14,032 bases of DNA, from positions 1 through 14,032 of the forward strand of contig JALLPB010000635.1 of assembly GCA_036939975.1 (NCBI GenBank), read 5' to 3'. The translations under genes and the position numbers were made by a program. Positions 1-8,841 of this stretch are shown piece after piece. This DNA is from Cyclostephanos tholiformis (lineage: Eukaryota > Bacillariophyta > Thalassiosirophyceae > Thalassiosirales > Thalassiosiraceae). Position 1 is the stretch's first letter; each line of letters begins with the position of its first letter. The notes below the pieces were generated by a model, which made no database searches, was not told the origin of the DNA, and saw nothing but the letters and a program-made list of their open reading frames with translations.

Positions 1-23
1 TAATTTAGATAGATTTAGTGTCT

Positions 24-57
24 GGTTCTTAAACCCCGGTGGTTCTTAAACCCCGGT
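24..57. repeat. Perfect 17-bp tandem repeat, two copies
   Basis: The unit GGTTCTTAAACCCCGGT occurs at 24-40 and again, identical and head to tail, at 41-57. It lies about 155 bp upstream of the PIG-A start codon. No coding role is visible. It may be a short replication slip or part of the upstream control region; nothing in the sequence decides between these. Confidence 0.9.
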
Positions 58-212
58 TTCTACGGTATGTATTTTACAACATCATCCCATCAATCGAAGA
101 ATAATATGAGAAATTTCACCATTATTTTTGTTGTGGAGACATGCTGGGCAAAACCCGAGATGCAACCTTGTCCGACAACAGGGGCCCGTGGCAGCCGTGA
201 GGCGAAGGAAGA

Positions 213-1744
213 ATGCCGAATATAAGACGCGAGATGGATGGCAAGTTGACATCATCTGATGGAAATGGACCTCTGCATCGGCGGCGTCATCGCATCGCCA
301 TGGTTTGCGATTTTTTCTATCCTCGATTAGGAGGCGTCGAAAATCACATTTGGTCTCTCTCTCACAGCCTGCTTCGATTGGGGCACAAGGTCATTGTGAT
401 AACGCACGCTTATAACTGTCCAGATGCGGTGGTTCTGGACGACAATGGCGTATTCACGAGGAGAAAGAGCAAACGAACGGGCGTGCGATACCTCCCCGGA
501 GGCCTGAAGGTGTACTATTGCCCATTTTTGCCAATGACCGACGAAGATTGCCTGCCGACATTTACCATCACCTTCCCGCTCCTTCGATGGATATTCATCC
601 GAGAGGGGATAGAAATAGTGCATTCTCACCAGGCGACGTCAACTTTGGCAAACGAGGCCATAACGTACGCTGCAGAGTTGGGCTTGGCTAGCGTTTACAC
701 GGACCATTCCTTATTTGGATTTAATGACATCGCATCAATAATTTTGAACAGGGTGAGGAGTTTTGCAAATATCATTAATTGTACAATTTTTTGAAAACTG
801 GTATGAACCATGAATATTATTATAACTTGTTTTTGATTTATCAGGTATTGAAAGTGACCATGTCAACAGTTGGCGCCGTGATTTGTGTCTCGCATACATG
901 CCGAGACAATTTCATTTTGCGGGCTAAAGTACCAGCTTCCATCGTCCATGTAATACCCAATGCAGTGGATGCTACAAAATTCACTCCTCAACCATGCAAA
1001 CGGGACAAAAATAGAGTTACCGTTGTTGTGGTATCGCGTCTGGTGTACAGAAAAGGTGTTGATTTGCTAGTTGGCATAATCCCTCCAATATGCAGGGCAT
1101 TTTCAAATGTTGACTTTCTGATTGGTGGAGACGGAAACAAAAAATTGGCCTTGGAGGAAATGGTAGAACGAGAGCGTCTCCAAGATCGAGTCGACTTCCT
1201 TGGCTTTGTACCACACAGATCCGTGCGTGACGTCTTGGTTCGTGGGCATGTATTTCTGAATTGCTCATTGACCGAATCATTCTGCATAGCAATATTGGAA
1301 GCGGCATCCGCGGGTCTCATTGTTGTATCCACAAATGTAGGGGGGGTGCCAGAAGTGCTCCCTCCCGATATGATTCATTTGGCTGATCCAGATGTCGGTT
1401 CTTTAGTGAAAGGACTGTCAACGGTAATATCAGAAAGACTCGAATCCATCAATCCGTTCGAATTTCATCGACGAGTTAAATTCATGTACTCGTGGGAAAG
1501 AGTTGCGAGGGAAACGATCATAGTTTATGATGAAATCTTGACTGAACCACGGCTCTCGTTATTGCAGCGATTGGCTCGGTATAAATCTGTTGGAGGGATT
1601 GCAGGCTATATCGTTTGTATTTTGGCCATAACTTTGCATTTCGTTGTGTCCATCGTTGAATGGTGGCAACCGCGACATTTCATCGATATTGTCCCCGACA
1701 TATGTTTTGAACCAAAAGATGATCACGGGAAGAAACGTTCGTAA
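213..1744 (+). CDS. PIGA: PIG-A, GPI N-acetylglucosaminyltransferase catalytic subunit
   Basis: This is the catalytic subunit of the complex that moves GlcNAc from UDP-GlcNAc to phosphatidylinositol, the first step of GPI-anchor synthesis on the cytosolic face of the ER. Exons are 213-752 and 845-1744, joined in phase 0 across a 92-nt intron (donor GTGAGG, acceptor TTATCAG). The product is 479 aa, close to the 484 aa of human PIG-A. The N-terminus has the glycosyltransferase-4 start (MVCDFFYPRLGGVENHI, about residues 30-46). The junction runs SIILNR|VLKVTMS into CVSHT, as in the family. Further on are SRLVYRKG (about 244-251) and the E-x7-E element ESFCIAILE (324-332) followed by STNVGGVPEVLP. 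One hydrophobic segment at about 431-450 fits the single C-terminal membrane anchor. Reading past the donor hits a stop at 792, so splicing is needed. The ATG at 213 is the first in frame; an in-frame ATG at 234 is possible. Confidence 0.95.
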
Positions 1745-1834
1745 ACTTGTTTAACTGGCATGGTACTAGGTATCAATTATTCGAACTAAGTGTGGATTTG
1801 GATTTATTAACCCCACCCCCCCAAGTTTTCGATC
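1745..1834. other. Convergent 3' spacer between PIG-A and the acidic-protein gene
   Basis: These 90 bp separate two stop codons facing each other, so both 3' untranslated regions must be short or overlap. The spacer holds one copy of the 8-mer ACTAGGTA (1765-1772) and a C-rich run near 1811-1822. No clear polyadenylation signal stands out. Confidence 0.6.
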
Positions 1835-2755
1835 TCACTTCTTCTTACAAACAAACAAAGTAGCTGCGTGACCAGGTCGAGACCCGATGCCCAATCTGTT
1901 TAGTTTTCTAGATCGTTTCCATGTCTCTTCGTCTTTACTCTTCCTCTTTCGACTTTCGGAGCTTCGTTCTTTGGTCGTCCCACACGTCATGCTACCCCGT
2001 GCGAACGTGACAGCCGCTTTGGAAGGGGCCGACCCCAGCGTTGCAGAAATGATGAGCTGACGCTCCGTATGTAAATGTGTCGAGGATTCCTCGTCACCAC
2101 CGCCGCCGAGGGCGACAACTTCGATATTTCGTTCCACTTTGTGGGGTGCACCTAACATCTCGTAGTCGCCATCCACTACAAAGGTGGTGTGCTTCCCAAG
2201 CGTTTTCTGCTGTAGAATTTTTGTGCGTTTCCGGTCCGTCTTCGCTTTCTGCAATTGGACAGCTCGTTCCTTGTCTACCATTTTGAAGAAATCATACGTG
2301 AATTCGGTCTCATCCTCATCATCCTCCTCTTCGTTTTCATCATTGCTCTGAGAGTCTTCATTTTTTCCAGATTCCAATTCTTCCACGACGACATCGTCTT
2401 TTTTCCTTCGCTTCTTCTTCGACGTGGCCTCCTTCACTACCTTGCGCTCTTCGTCGCGTAGCCTCTGCATCGATTCGCGGGCGGCGCTCCCCGTCACTTC
2501 CTCGACGGCGTCGTCTTCGTCGTCGCATTTATCTTCGTCGTCTCCATCCTCTTTGCCGTCGATGTCCTCGTTAACGTTGCCGCTTATGTCTGCATCGACT
2601 GTATCGACGGCATTTTCTCCCTCGTCGATCTTCGATTCCAAGTCATCATCGTCTTTACCAAACGCTATCTTTTTGTTCTTCGGCGAGTTCGATGGGATGG
2701 CGCCAGACAAACGAGCCTTGGCTGCTTTGGCGGCCTGTCGCGTGATTCTTCCCAT
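1835..2755 (-). CDS. Low-complexity acidic/basic protein, probably nuclear, function unknown
   Basis: This is an unspliced reading frame of 306 aa that I do not recognise. It is strongly patterned: a basic alanine-rich N-terminus, an acidic region at about 60-85 rich in D and E, a basic cluster KKKRRKK at 113-119 that looks like a nuclear localisation signal, and a second acidic stretch at about 134-151. A segment follows that may be folded or helical (FTYDFFKMVDKERAVQLQK, about 152-170), and the tail is basic (about 262-306) and ends RPGHAATLFVCKKK. Alternating acidic and lysine-rich tracts are common in nucleolar ribosome-biogenesis and chromatin proteins, so a nuclear or nucleolar role is an inference only. 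The gene shares a 286-bp upstream region with the divergent phosphatase-GNAT gene. The serine-rich frames on the opposite strand are shadows of its acidic codons. Confidence 0.75.
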   Translation of the reverse strand: MGRITRQAAKAAKARLSGAIPSNSPKNKKIAFGKDDDDLESKIDEGENAVDTVDADISGNVNEDIDGKEDGDDEDKCDDEDDAVEEVTGSAARESMQRLRDEERKVVKEATSKKKRRKKDDVVVEELESGKNEDSQSNDENEEEDDEDETEFTYDFFKMVDKERAVQLQKAKTDRKRTKILQQKTLGKHTTFVVDGDYEMLGAPHKVERNIEVVALGGGGDEESSTHLHTERQLIISATLGSAPSKAAVTFARGSMTCGTTKERSSESRKRKSKDEETWKRSRKLNRLGIGSRPGHAATLFVCKKK

Positions 2756-3041
2756 GTTGACAAAATAATGATCTCAGACTCCCTCTAGAGTGAGGGGGGC
2801 TATGAATGTTGTGTCGGCGCAGTTGTAGAAATGACTGCTCCATAATATTATTATTATCCCCTGCCTCCTCATCCACCCTCTCCACTTGTCTGTGTGGTAC
2901 AGCACACCGCGCCTGTCCGTCGTCCGCCAATGTTGAACCCCCTCCCTCCCCGCCCGCACGCCCCCCCCAAAAAAACATGCACCCCGCGCCCGCGCCCGCG
3001 CAGAGCGTGAGAGATTTCATAAAGGAATCTTATTCCACATC
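2756..3041. promoter_or_regulatory. Divergent intergenic region, likely bidirectional promoter
   Basis: These 286 bp lie between the start codons of the acidic-protein gene (-) and the phosphatase-GNAT gene (+). Composition is strongly biased on one strand: a pyrimidine-rich C tract (about 2937-2968), an A run (2969-2975) and three exact copies of CCCGCG (2983-3000). An AT-rich ATAATATTATTATTA patch lies near 2842-2856 and a weak TATA-like CATAAAG at 3018-3024. Promoter function is inferred from gene geometry; no specific factor site is claimed. Confidence 0.5.
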
Positions 3042-4572
3042 ATGTCCGAGGAAGGCAAGGTAAGACGTTCGATCTCCATCAGGCTCATCCGCCATGCCGA
3101 AAGCAAGAATAATCAAGTCTATGGCGAGGCGAGGAAGATATTCCGCGGAGGGACTCCCGATTTCGACCTGAAGGGCTGGCTCAAGTACGTCGACGATCAT
3201 CGTTCCGCTGACCCCGGCCTATCCGACGTTGGGAGGATACAGGCGAAGAAATTATCCGAGTATTTGGAAACGCATTTGGTAAACCAGGCGAGCCGCCCCG
3301 TGAGATTCGTGATTAGTCCGATGCGCAGGACGATCGAGACAATCCTGCCGACCCTCGAGGCGCTGAATAAGAACAATGACGACGCCTTTTGCAATAACTC
3401 GAACGCATGCGAAGTCATGATCAACGGGTTTTACTTCGAGAGCGAGGGGTGTCACGTCCGAGAAAAGGTCGAGCCGGGTATGAATGCGAGCGAAATCAAT
3501 GCATCGCTGTTGAACCCGGTGGGCGTCAGCAACGCATCGTTCTTGGGATTTCAAAACGGAGAGACGAAAGGTTGGTACGACCATGGAAAGTCGCCCGAGA
3601 CTCGACCGGAGTCCGAGGAGAGGTAAGAATTTCGGTATGAATCGAACAAATTTTGATTTTCCGAAGATAACAATACCGACATCCGCGCGTTTCATTTTTT
3701 GATGTATATTATGAAGAGCTGCCAAGTTCTACGTGTGGATGATGGAGTATTTAGATCAGCAACTGAGCGAGGAAAAGAATGTGCACGACATCTTTGATGC
3801 AGGGGTGACGTTGCCCGGCGAGGAGAACGAAAAATGCCATGACAAGTTGGCGAAACGAAGTCGACGAAGACGAACCGCCATTTTTGTTGGTCATGGCGAC
3901 TTCATGTCTCTTGTCCTTAAACGGATTGTGGCAGGGTTTGGACATGCAGTCGAGAAAGAAGCCGTGCCACATAGGTCTGCCTTCGTCCATTTCAATACAG
4001 GCATAACAGAGCTGGAATATTTTGGAAATGGAAGATTCCTGATAATGTCCCAAAACCATATCCCACACTTATCTGGTCCTGATGGGTGTTATATCACAGG
4101 GGGCTCACTAAAGGACGGATGGTCGTATCTCATGCCAGGTGATGGCTGTCTCGATTCAGAAGTGTCGGTGGCATTCTCCGATGAGGTCGCTCCACATGTT
4201 CACGAACAAACAGAAGCACTACGCAGCCTTTATCTCTCTTCAAAAAAATCTGAGAAGAAGGATAATGCGAGCACCATTATTGTTGTTAAACAGGGGCTAC
4301 AGGTGATCGGATGCGCTTCGCTCAATGAGAAGACTGGCCGTCTCAGCGATGTGGTCGTAAAACCTTCCGCGCGAAGAAGCCAGGTCGGTAGTAGCTTGAT
4401 CGAGGCTGTGAAAAATCACGCCAAAGCGTCCAATATCGAAAAGATCGTCGCACAACCGGATACTGCCGAGGGGAAAGAGTTGTTTGCAAAAATGGGTTTC
4501 TCTGTGGTCGATGATTGCAATTTTGATGGATCATATTCAAGTGAAATTGTCAGGATGGAATGCAAGCTGTGA
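3042..4572 (+). CDS. Histidine phosphatase (PGM-like) fused to a C-terminal GNAT acetyltransferase domain
   Basis: Exons are 3042-3622 and 3717-4572, joined in phase 2 through a 94-nt intron (donor GTAAGA, acceptor ATGAAG), giving 478 aa. Residues about 10-310 form a histidine-phosphatase domain: the phospho-accepting histidine lies in IRLIRHAES (H18), LSDVGRIQAKKL follows at 60-71, SPMRRTIET at 92-100, and the second catalytic histidine is in FVGHGDF (H253). The substrate cannot be told from these motifs. Residues about 344-478 look like a GNAT acyltransferase: a beta strand with DVVVKPSARRSQVGSSLIEAV, where RSQVGS matches the acetyl-CoA pyrophosphate loop R/Q-x-x-G-x-G/A, and ELFAKMGF near the end (about 449-456). 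The intron splits the phosphatase domain, and both domains lie in one frame downstream of it, so the fusion does not depend on the splice call. A GTAAGA at 3060 resembles a donor, but the frame through it encodes the catalytic motif. Confidence 0.88.
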
Positions 4573-4716
4573 TGATCTCAGATGACGACAATTGGCATGG
4601 CACGCTAAGAATTAGCAGTTGAGGTTACTCCTACGTAGTTCCCTTAGCCTCAAACTAGGTAGACACATTGGACAAGTGAGAATTTCAGTTGAAACGCGAC
4701 AGTGCCACAGCCTAAT
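4573..4716. other. Convergent 3' spacer, phosphatase-GNAT and NDP kinase
   Basis: These 144 bp separate two converging stop codons. They contain a CTACGTAG palindrome (4631-4638) and one copy of the 8-mer ACTAGGTA (4654-4661). No gene is visible. Confidence 0.6.
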
Positions 4717-5722
4717 TTAACCCTCATAGACCCACGAATCAACACTCTTCTTCCAGTCACTAACACCTTCGGGAAACCACATCTTCAATTCGTGCTCAGC
4801 CGATTCCGGCGAGTCACTGCCATGGCAGATGTTACGACCGAGATCAATGGAGTAATCGCCGCGGATGGAGCCGGGGTTTGACGCCAATGGCTGGGTCTCT
4901 CCAAGCATCTGACGGCCTTGCTTAATGATATCCTTACCCTCCCAGCACATGCAGACGATAGGTCCGGAGGAAAAGAACTTGCACAATCTAATGTTGATGC
5001 CATGGTGTAAATAATGTATATACATTGAATATCGTACGATGCACATTCAGGCATTAAAAAAAATAAACTGTGAGTAATGAAATACACATCGGGCTTTAGA
5101 CTCACGAGGGATAGAAAGGCTTTTTGGAAAGATCCTTGTAGTGATTCTCGGCCATCTCCAGGGTAGGCCATACCATCTTCAAGCCAACAAGCTATTGTCA
5201 TTTCGTAGGATGTACCCATATAAGTTGTTCCACATAGAAGCTCGATGAAATTCAATGATAAGAGTCTCCTCACTCACCTTGTACCCGCGCTTCTCAAAAC
5301 GAGCGATGATATCGCCAATAAGACCGCGTTGAACACCGTCGGGCTTTATCGCCAAGAAAGTGCGCTCGAGGTTTGTTCCGGGCACTCCTTGAACGGGCAG
5401 AGCGGAACAATGGACAGAGGAAGATTTTCTATCATATTGAGATAACACCACGGCAGAGGAGGCTGCTAAAAGAGCAAGACATTTGAGCTTGGATGTAACT
5501 GGAGCAGCGGCTACCACACTAGCAGTAATGGACTGACGTTTGTGACGAAGCAATAAACGCCGAGAGCATTCGGTAGAGTGATTGAGCAATACTGCCAAAC
5601 GATGATCACGACCCGATGAAACAGAGCGCATCGAAGTTTACAAAACTTACCGAGGTATTCCGACGGATGGCGGCTCTGCGTGCGGCTGTGGCAGCAAGGG
5701 AACGAGTAGCCGTGGAAAGCAT
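4717..5722 (-). CDS. NDK: Nucleoside diphosphate kinase with organelle-targeting presequence
   Basis: The enzyme moves the gamma-phosphate of a nucleoside triphosphate to a nucleoside diphosphate through a phosphohistidine. There are four exons on the minus strand: 5722-5651, 5532-5278, 5191-5106 and 4987-4717. The introns are 118, 86 and 118 nt, all GT-AG, and the phases agree; the product is 227 aa. The core starts at about residue 80 ([15 protein letters not shown]) and runs through [30 protein letters not shown] and [13 protein letters not shown], with catalytic H193; it is a full-length core of about 148 aa. The first 24 residues are rich in R, A, S and T with no acidic residue, like a mitochondrial presequence. 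A hydrophobic stretch follows (about 41-54, [13 protein letters not shown]) and then a polar linker. That bipartite plan recalls plant NDPK3, which is sorted to the mitochondrial intermembrane space. The first exon and its acceptor (CGTCAG) are the least certain part. Confidence 0.92.
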
Positions 5723-6048
5723 GATTGGTAGGTAACAATAGGCAGTTCGATGAAGGAGTCAGATTTCTTGTATGAATGGAGCTCCATCCATCCAAAATCC
5801 AAGCGAATAAACAGGGCGGGGGAATGGGTCGATCACCGTACATAGTACATACGTACCAAGCAGGTTGTTTTCAGAATCCGGAGATATCGGAGAACAATAT
5901 TATTTTGACACAGAAACGGCCGCGATGGCTCATTGCCGAGTTCGACTGGACTAAGTAGACGGAGATTGAAGGAACAAATAACTTGCAATGATCGCTGGGT
6001 GAGTTGATTTGAATCCACTCTCTTCACAAAAAAATAGAAGAGAACGGT
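5723..6048. promoter_or_regulatory. Divergent intergenic region between NDP kinase and WDR44-like gene
   Basis: These 326 bp separate two diverging start codons and probably hold both promoters. A GTAC-rich patch (GTACATAGTACATACGTACC, about 5838-5857) carries several short inverted repeats. An AT-rich AACAATATTATTTTG patch lies at about 5893-5907. No convincing open reading frame or known factor site is seen. Confidence 0.45.
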
Positions 6049-8757
6049 ATGCAAAAAGTAAACAGCAAAAGCTCTGCCAAAGGGGACAGATTCCCCGCCG
6101 AAGAGGACGAATTCTTTGATGCGGTAGAGCTCCTAGAGGATGAAATTTATCCTGAATCATACTCGAGATCCCATCATATCAATGTGAGCTCTGGTGTCGA
6201 GGATGATGGTGGGGTCGGCTCCCACCATGGCGTTGGCGGGGATGAAACGGCTGCCGCCTCGACGAACCAGGCACTGCTCTTAGTCAACCCGGATGATAAT
6301 AGCAGTATCGATTCATCAAAAATCCAAGATCACGCCAGAATGAACAATAATGTCAAGATTGAAAGCGACTACTCTGCGGGCGCTTCCACTGAGACAAATG
6401 ACGAGGGAAACAATAACGTCTACACCGCGATACAGCCGATATCGACCAAGACTTTGACCCCAATAAACTTACATTCGTCGCCATATCGCGGCCAGATCGT
6501 TAAAAGTATCGAGTCACCTCTGGAAGCGCTTTACTCTATTGGTCCCCAGGGGGACAAGAAGTTATCGCCAAAATTCTCACCAACAAGAACTAGTTTCGTG
6601 GAGTCGGGGGAGGATTACCATCGGAGTATTCGGACACCGCCAATCATTGACGTCGAAGAAACCGCTAATAAAATCGCAGGAAAGCTGTCTTTGAAATTTC
6701 CAGGTGTTTCTAATTCTCATTCGTGCTCTGATTCTGATTCCGATTCGTCAATACCGGTCGAGGAACAGTTTCAAATAATTAACAAAGATACTGGGAAGGT
6801 ACACGATGTGAGACAAGTTATGAAAGAGATCCACGTTTCTGGGTCTAGCGACGCTTTGGACACCGATTACTCCCTTTTACCCACGAGGGGTCAGCTGGAG
6901 CATCAGCTGAGGCGAATTCATTGGTCGAATTCAAAGGACAGCGACGAAGATGACGACAGTGCAACGCATATTCCGCCCACTACTACCGATCCCAAAGAGG
7001 AGACGACGTCCGATGCTAAACGGATTGGTATGAATTTTCCGAAGATGCCAATGAAATCAAGTAAAATGGCCGACAAAGTCCGCAAGGGAATGGCAGGGTT
7101 GACGGCATCGCGATCTCAGAAGTCGAATAGGAAGCGCACTTCTTCAGCAGACATGGTTCCTTCAAATGCGGTCTATGTTCGTTCGCCATCTCGGCGGACG
7201 CAGATCAAAAATGCCCCCTCTGGAGCCGCCAAACATTCGATGCAAGATATTAACAACGACTTCTCATTCAACCCCATGCTTCTCATTAAGACAATTCCTG
7301 GTGCACATAAGGGGCCAGCTTGGTGCGCTGCCTTTAGTCATTGTGGTCGTTTTCTCGCCACTGGTGGAGGCGACGGAAATGTTTGCATTTGGGCCGTATC
7401 GCCGAAATCAAAAGTCATGCACCCTGACGGTTTGCAAATTCACCCGAAGGATAGAACCCATCCTGATACGTTAAGTGGCGAAAACTCCGAAAGTAAGCAA
7501 TGCGTCACCGAGGAAGAAGAAAAAGATGACGAATCTTCACCAGTACCGCCGCTTCATTTTATTGGCACAGGGCCAGCTCTAGCTACGAACTTGGAAATCT
7601 TATCTTCAGAGCCGATCCAACGATTCAATGATCATACCGCTCATGTTATAGATCTTTCTTGGAGCCGGTCCAATTTTCTCCTATCGGCATCCCTCGATAG
7701 CTCGGTTCGGCTGTATCACCATTCTAAGCCGATGTGTCTTCATTGTTTTCAACATGCCACTTACGTTGCGTCTGTTGCGTTCCATCCTCAAGAAGATGGA
7801 TATTTCATATCTGGGGGAGTCGATAGAAAGCTGCGTCTGTGGGACATAACAGATGGAAGAGTAAAAGAATGGGCGCAAGCGCCTGACGCCATAACAGCAA
7901 CAAGATTCACGCCAGATGGAAAGTATGCCGTGGCAGGACTATTTCACGGTCAGGTCTACTTTTACGATGCGTTAACGCTGAAATATTACACACAAATTGC
8001 TTGCCGAAATCGCAGTGGAAAATATTCGAAGGGGGCAAAAGTTACCGGCATCAGCTTTGTTCGTGAGGAGCGCGATGACTGGCCTGAAATCAAACAAAAA
8101 TATGTTTCGAAAATCGCAGAAAGCGATGAGAACGTTGATCTTGCGACAGAAAGGTTGAAAGATGCAGGAAAAGATGTTGTGAGGAGGAATTTAGCACTCC
8201 GAGGAACTCCTGCTAAGGGGGAAGTCCTGAGGTATACAGAAAGAATGCTTGTGTCTACAAATGATTCGCGTGTGAGATTGTTTGGATTAAACGATTTCTT
8301 GCCTGTGCGCAAGTACAAGGGGCATATAAATTCCTCCATGCAAATTCGTGCTCGCCTATCCGAGTCGGGGATTTTTCTAGCATCTGGATCTGAAACGGGG
8401 CGCGTTTTTATTTGGGAAACGCTGGATAAAAAAAAGCCGACGAAAAACACCACCGCGGTGAGTGTCTCTTCAACGCAAAACAAAGCCAAAAGTTCTAATT
8501 CCTTCGAGGCTAGTCGGGCACAACTACCGATTGTGACGGATACTGTATTTTTTCGTGCATCATCCGTAATTGAAGCACTCCTCTCAAGTGATCAGATATT
8601 TCCGTTTGAATTGGGAATGGATCGTGTTGACGACGACCTGTCGAGTGCTGCCATCCTGACCTTAGATTACGATGGTACGATTAGAGTTTTTCTAAGAAAT
8701 TCTTGCATTGACAATATATTAGATGCGGCCACCCCTCGCGGGAACACGATGACATAA
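6049..8757 (+). CDS. WDR44: WDR44-like WD40 protein (Rab11-effector family)
   Basis: This is a single uninterrupted reading frame of 902 aa, close to the length of human WDR44 (about 910 aa). The N-terminal half (about 1-405) is polar and probably disordered, with a serine/aspartate run near 226-234 and a basic patch around 345-385. The C-terminal half is a WD40 propeller. Blades can be seen at about 419-456 (HKGPAWCAAFSHCGRFLATG), 526-562, 568-605 (FHPQEDGYFISGG, KLRLWD), 614-645 (GKYAVAGLFHGQVYFYD), 732-755 (MLVSTNDSRVRLF), 757-800 (GHINSSMQIRARLSESGIFL) and 868-885. The order QHATYVASVAFHP, LKYYTQIACRNR, STNDSRVRLF and KGHINSSMQI follows WDR44 rather than a generic WD40 protein. Animal WDR44 binds Rab11 and acts in endosome and ER-tubule traffic; that role here is inferred by family. 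Long inserts at about 457-525 and 665-730 interrupt the propeller. The start is supported by the FFAT motif right after it. Confidence 0.9.
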   Translation: MQKVNSKSSAKGDRFPAEEDEFFDAVELLEDEIYPESYSRSHHINVSSGVEDDGGVGSHHGVGGDETAAASTNQALLLVNPDDNSSIDSSKIQDHARMNNNVKIESDYSAGASTETNDEGNNNVYTAIQPISTKTLTPINLHSSPYRGQIVKSIESPLEALYSIGPQGDKKLSPKFSPTRTSFVESGEDYHRSIRTPPIIDVEETANKIAGKLSLKFPGVSNSHSCSDSDSDSSIPVEEQFQIINKDTGKVHDVRQVMKEIHVSGSSDALDTDYSLLPTRGQLEHQLRRIHWSNSKDSDEDDDSATHIPPTTTDPKEETTSDAKRIGMNFPKMPMKSSKMADKVRKGMAGLTASRSQKSNRKRTSSADMVPSNAVYVRSPSRRTQIKNAPSGAAKHSMQDINNDFSFNPMLLIKTIPGAHKGPAWCAAFSHCGRFLATGGGDGNVCIWAVSPKSKVMHPDGLQIHPKDRTHPDTLSGENSESKQCVTEEEEKDDESSPVPPLHFIGTGPALATNLEILSSEPIQRFNDHTAHVIDLSWSRSNFLLSASLDSSVRLYHHSKPMCLHCFQHATYVASVAFHPQEDGYFISGGVDRKLRLWDITDGRVKEWAQAPDAITATRFTPDGKYAVAGLFHGQVYFYDALTLKYYTQIACRNRSGKYSKGAKVTGISFVREERDDWPEIKQKYVSKIAESDENVDLATERLKDAGKDVVRRNLALRGTPAKGEVLRYTERMLVSTNDSRVRLFGLNDFLPVRKYKGHINSSMQIRARLSESGIFLASGSETGRVFIWETLDKKKPTKNTTAVSVSSTQNKAKSSNSFEASRAQLPIVTDTVFFRASSVIEALLSSDQIFPFELGMDRVDDDLSSAAILTLDYDGTIRVFLRNSCIDNILDAATPRGNTMT
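6109..6129 (+). other. FFAT motif (predicted VAP-binding) in WDR44-like protein
   Basis: Residues 21-27 read EFFDAVE, which matches the canonical FFAT core E-F-F-D-A-x-E exactly, and acidic residues AEED precede it as the motif requires. FFAT motifs bind the MSP domain of the ER protein VAP. Human WDR44 carries a related motif at the same N-terminal place. Binding here is predicted, not shown. Confidence 0.75.
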
Positions 8758-8841
8758 CTATTCGTCAAAGTAAAGCCATTTGTTCAATTTACAATTCAGC
8801 ATGGTACCTTTCGTGAAACTCATGATCTGATTAAAATAATT
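8758..8841. other. Convergent 3' spacer between WDR44-like and transporter genes
   Basis: These 84 bp lie between two converging stop codons and are AT-rich. No gene is seen, and the two transcripts very likely overlap at their 3' ends. Confidence 0.6.

Noticed and set aside
2424..2768. A serine-rich 114-codon plus-strand frame opposite the acidic protein.
   Set aside because: Runs of GAC, GAA and GAT codons read backwards give serine and leucine codons, so this is a shadow.
3060..3068. A GTAAGA donor-like site just after the phosphatase start codon.
   Set aside because: The frame through it encodes IRLIRHAES with the catalytic histidine, so it is unlikely to be used as a donor.
3252..3725. 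A 157-codon minus-strand frame opposite the phosphatase.
   Set aside because: It overlaps clear catalytic motifs on the plus strand and shows no family signature.
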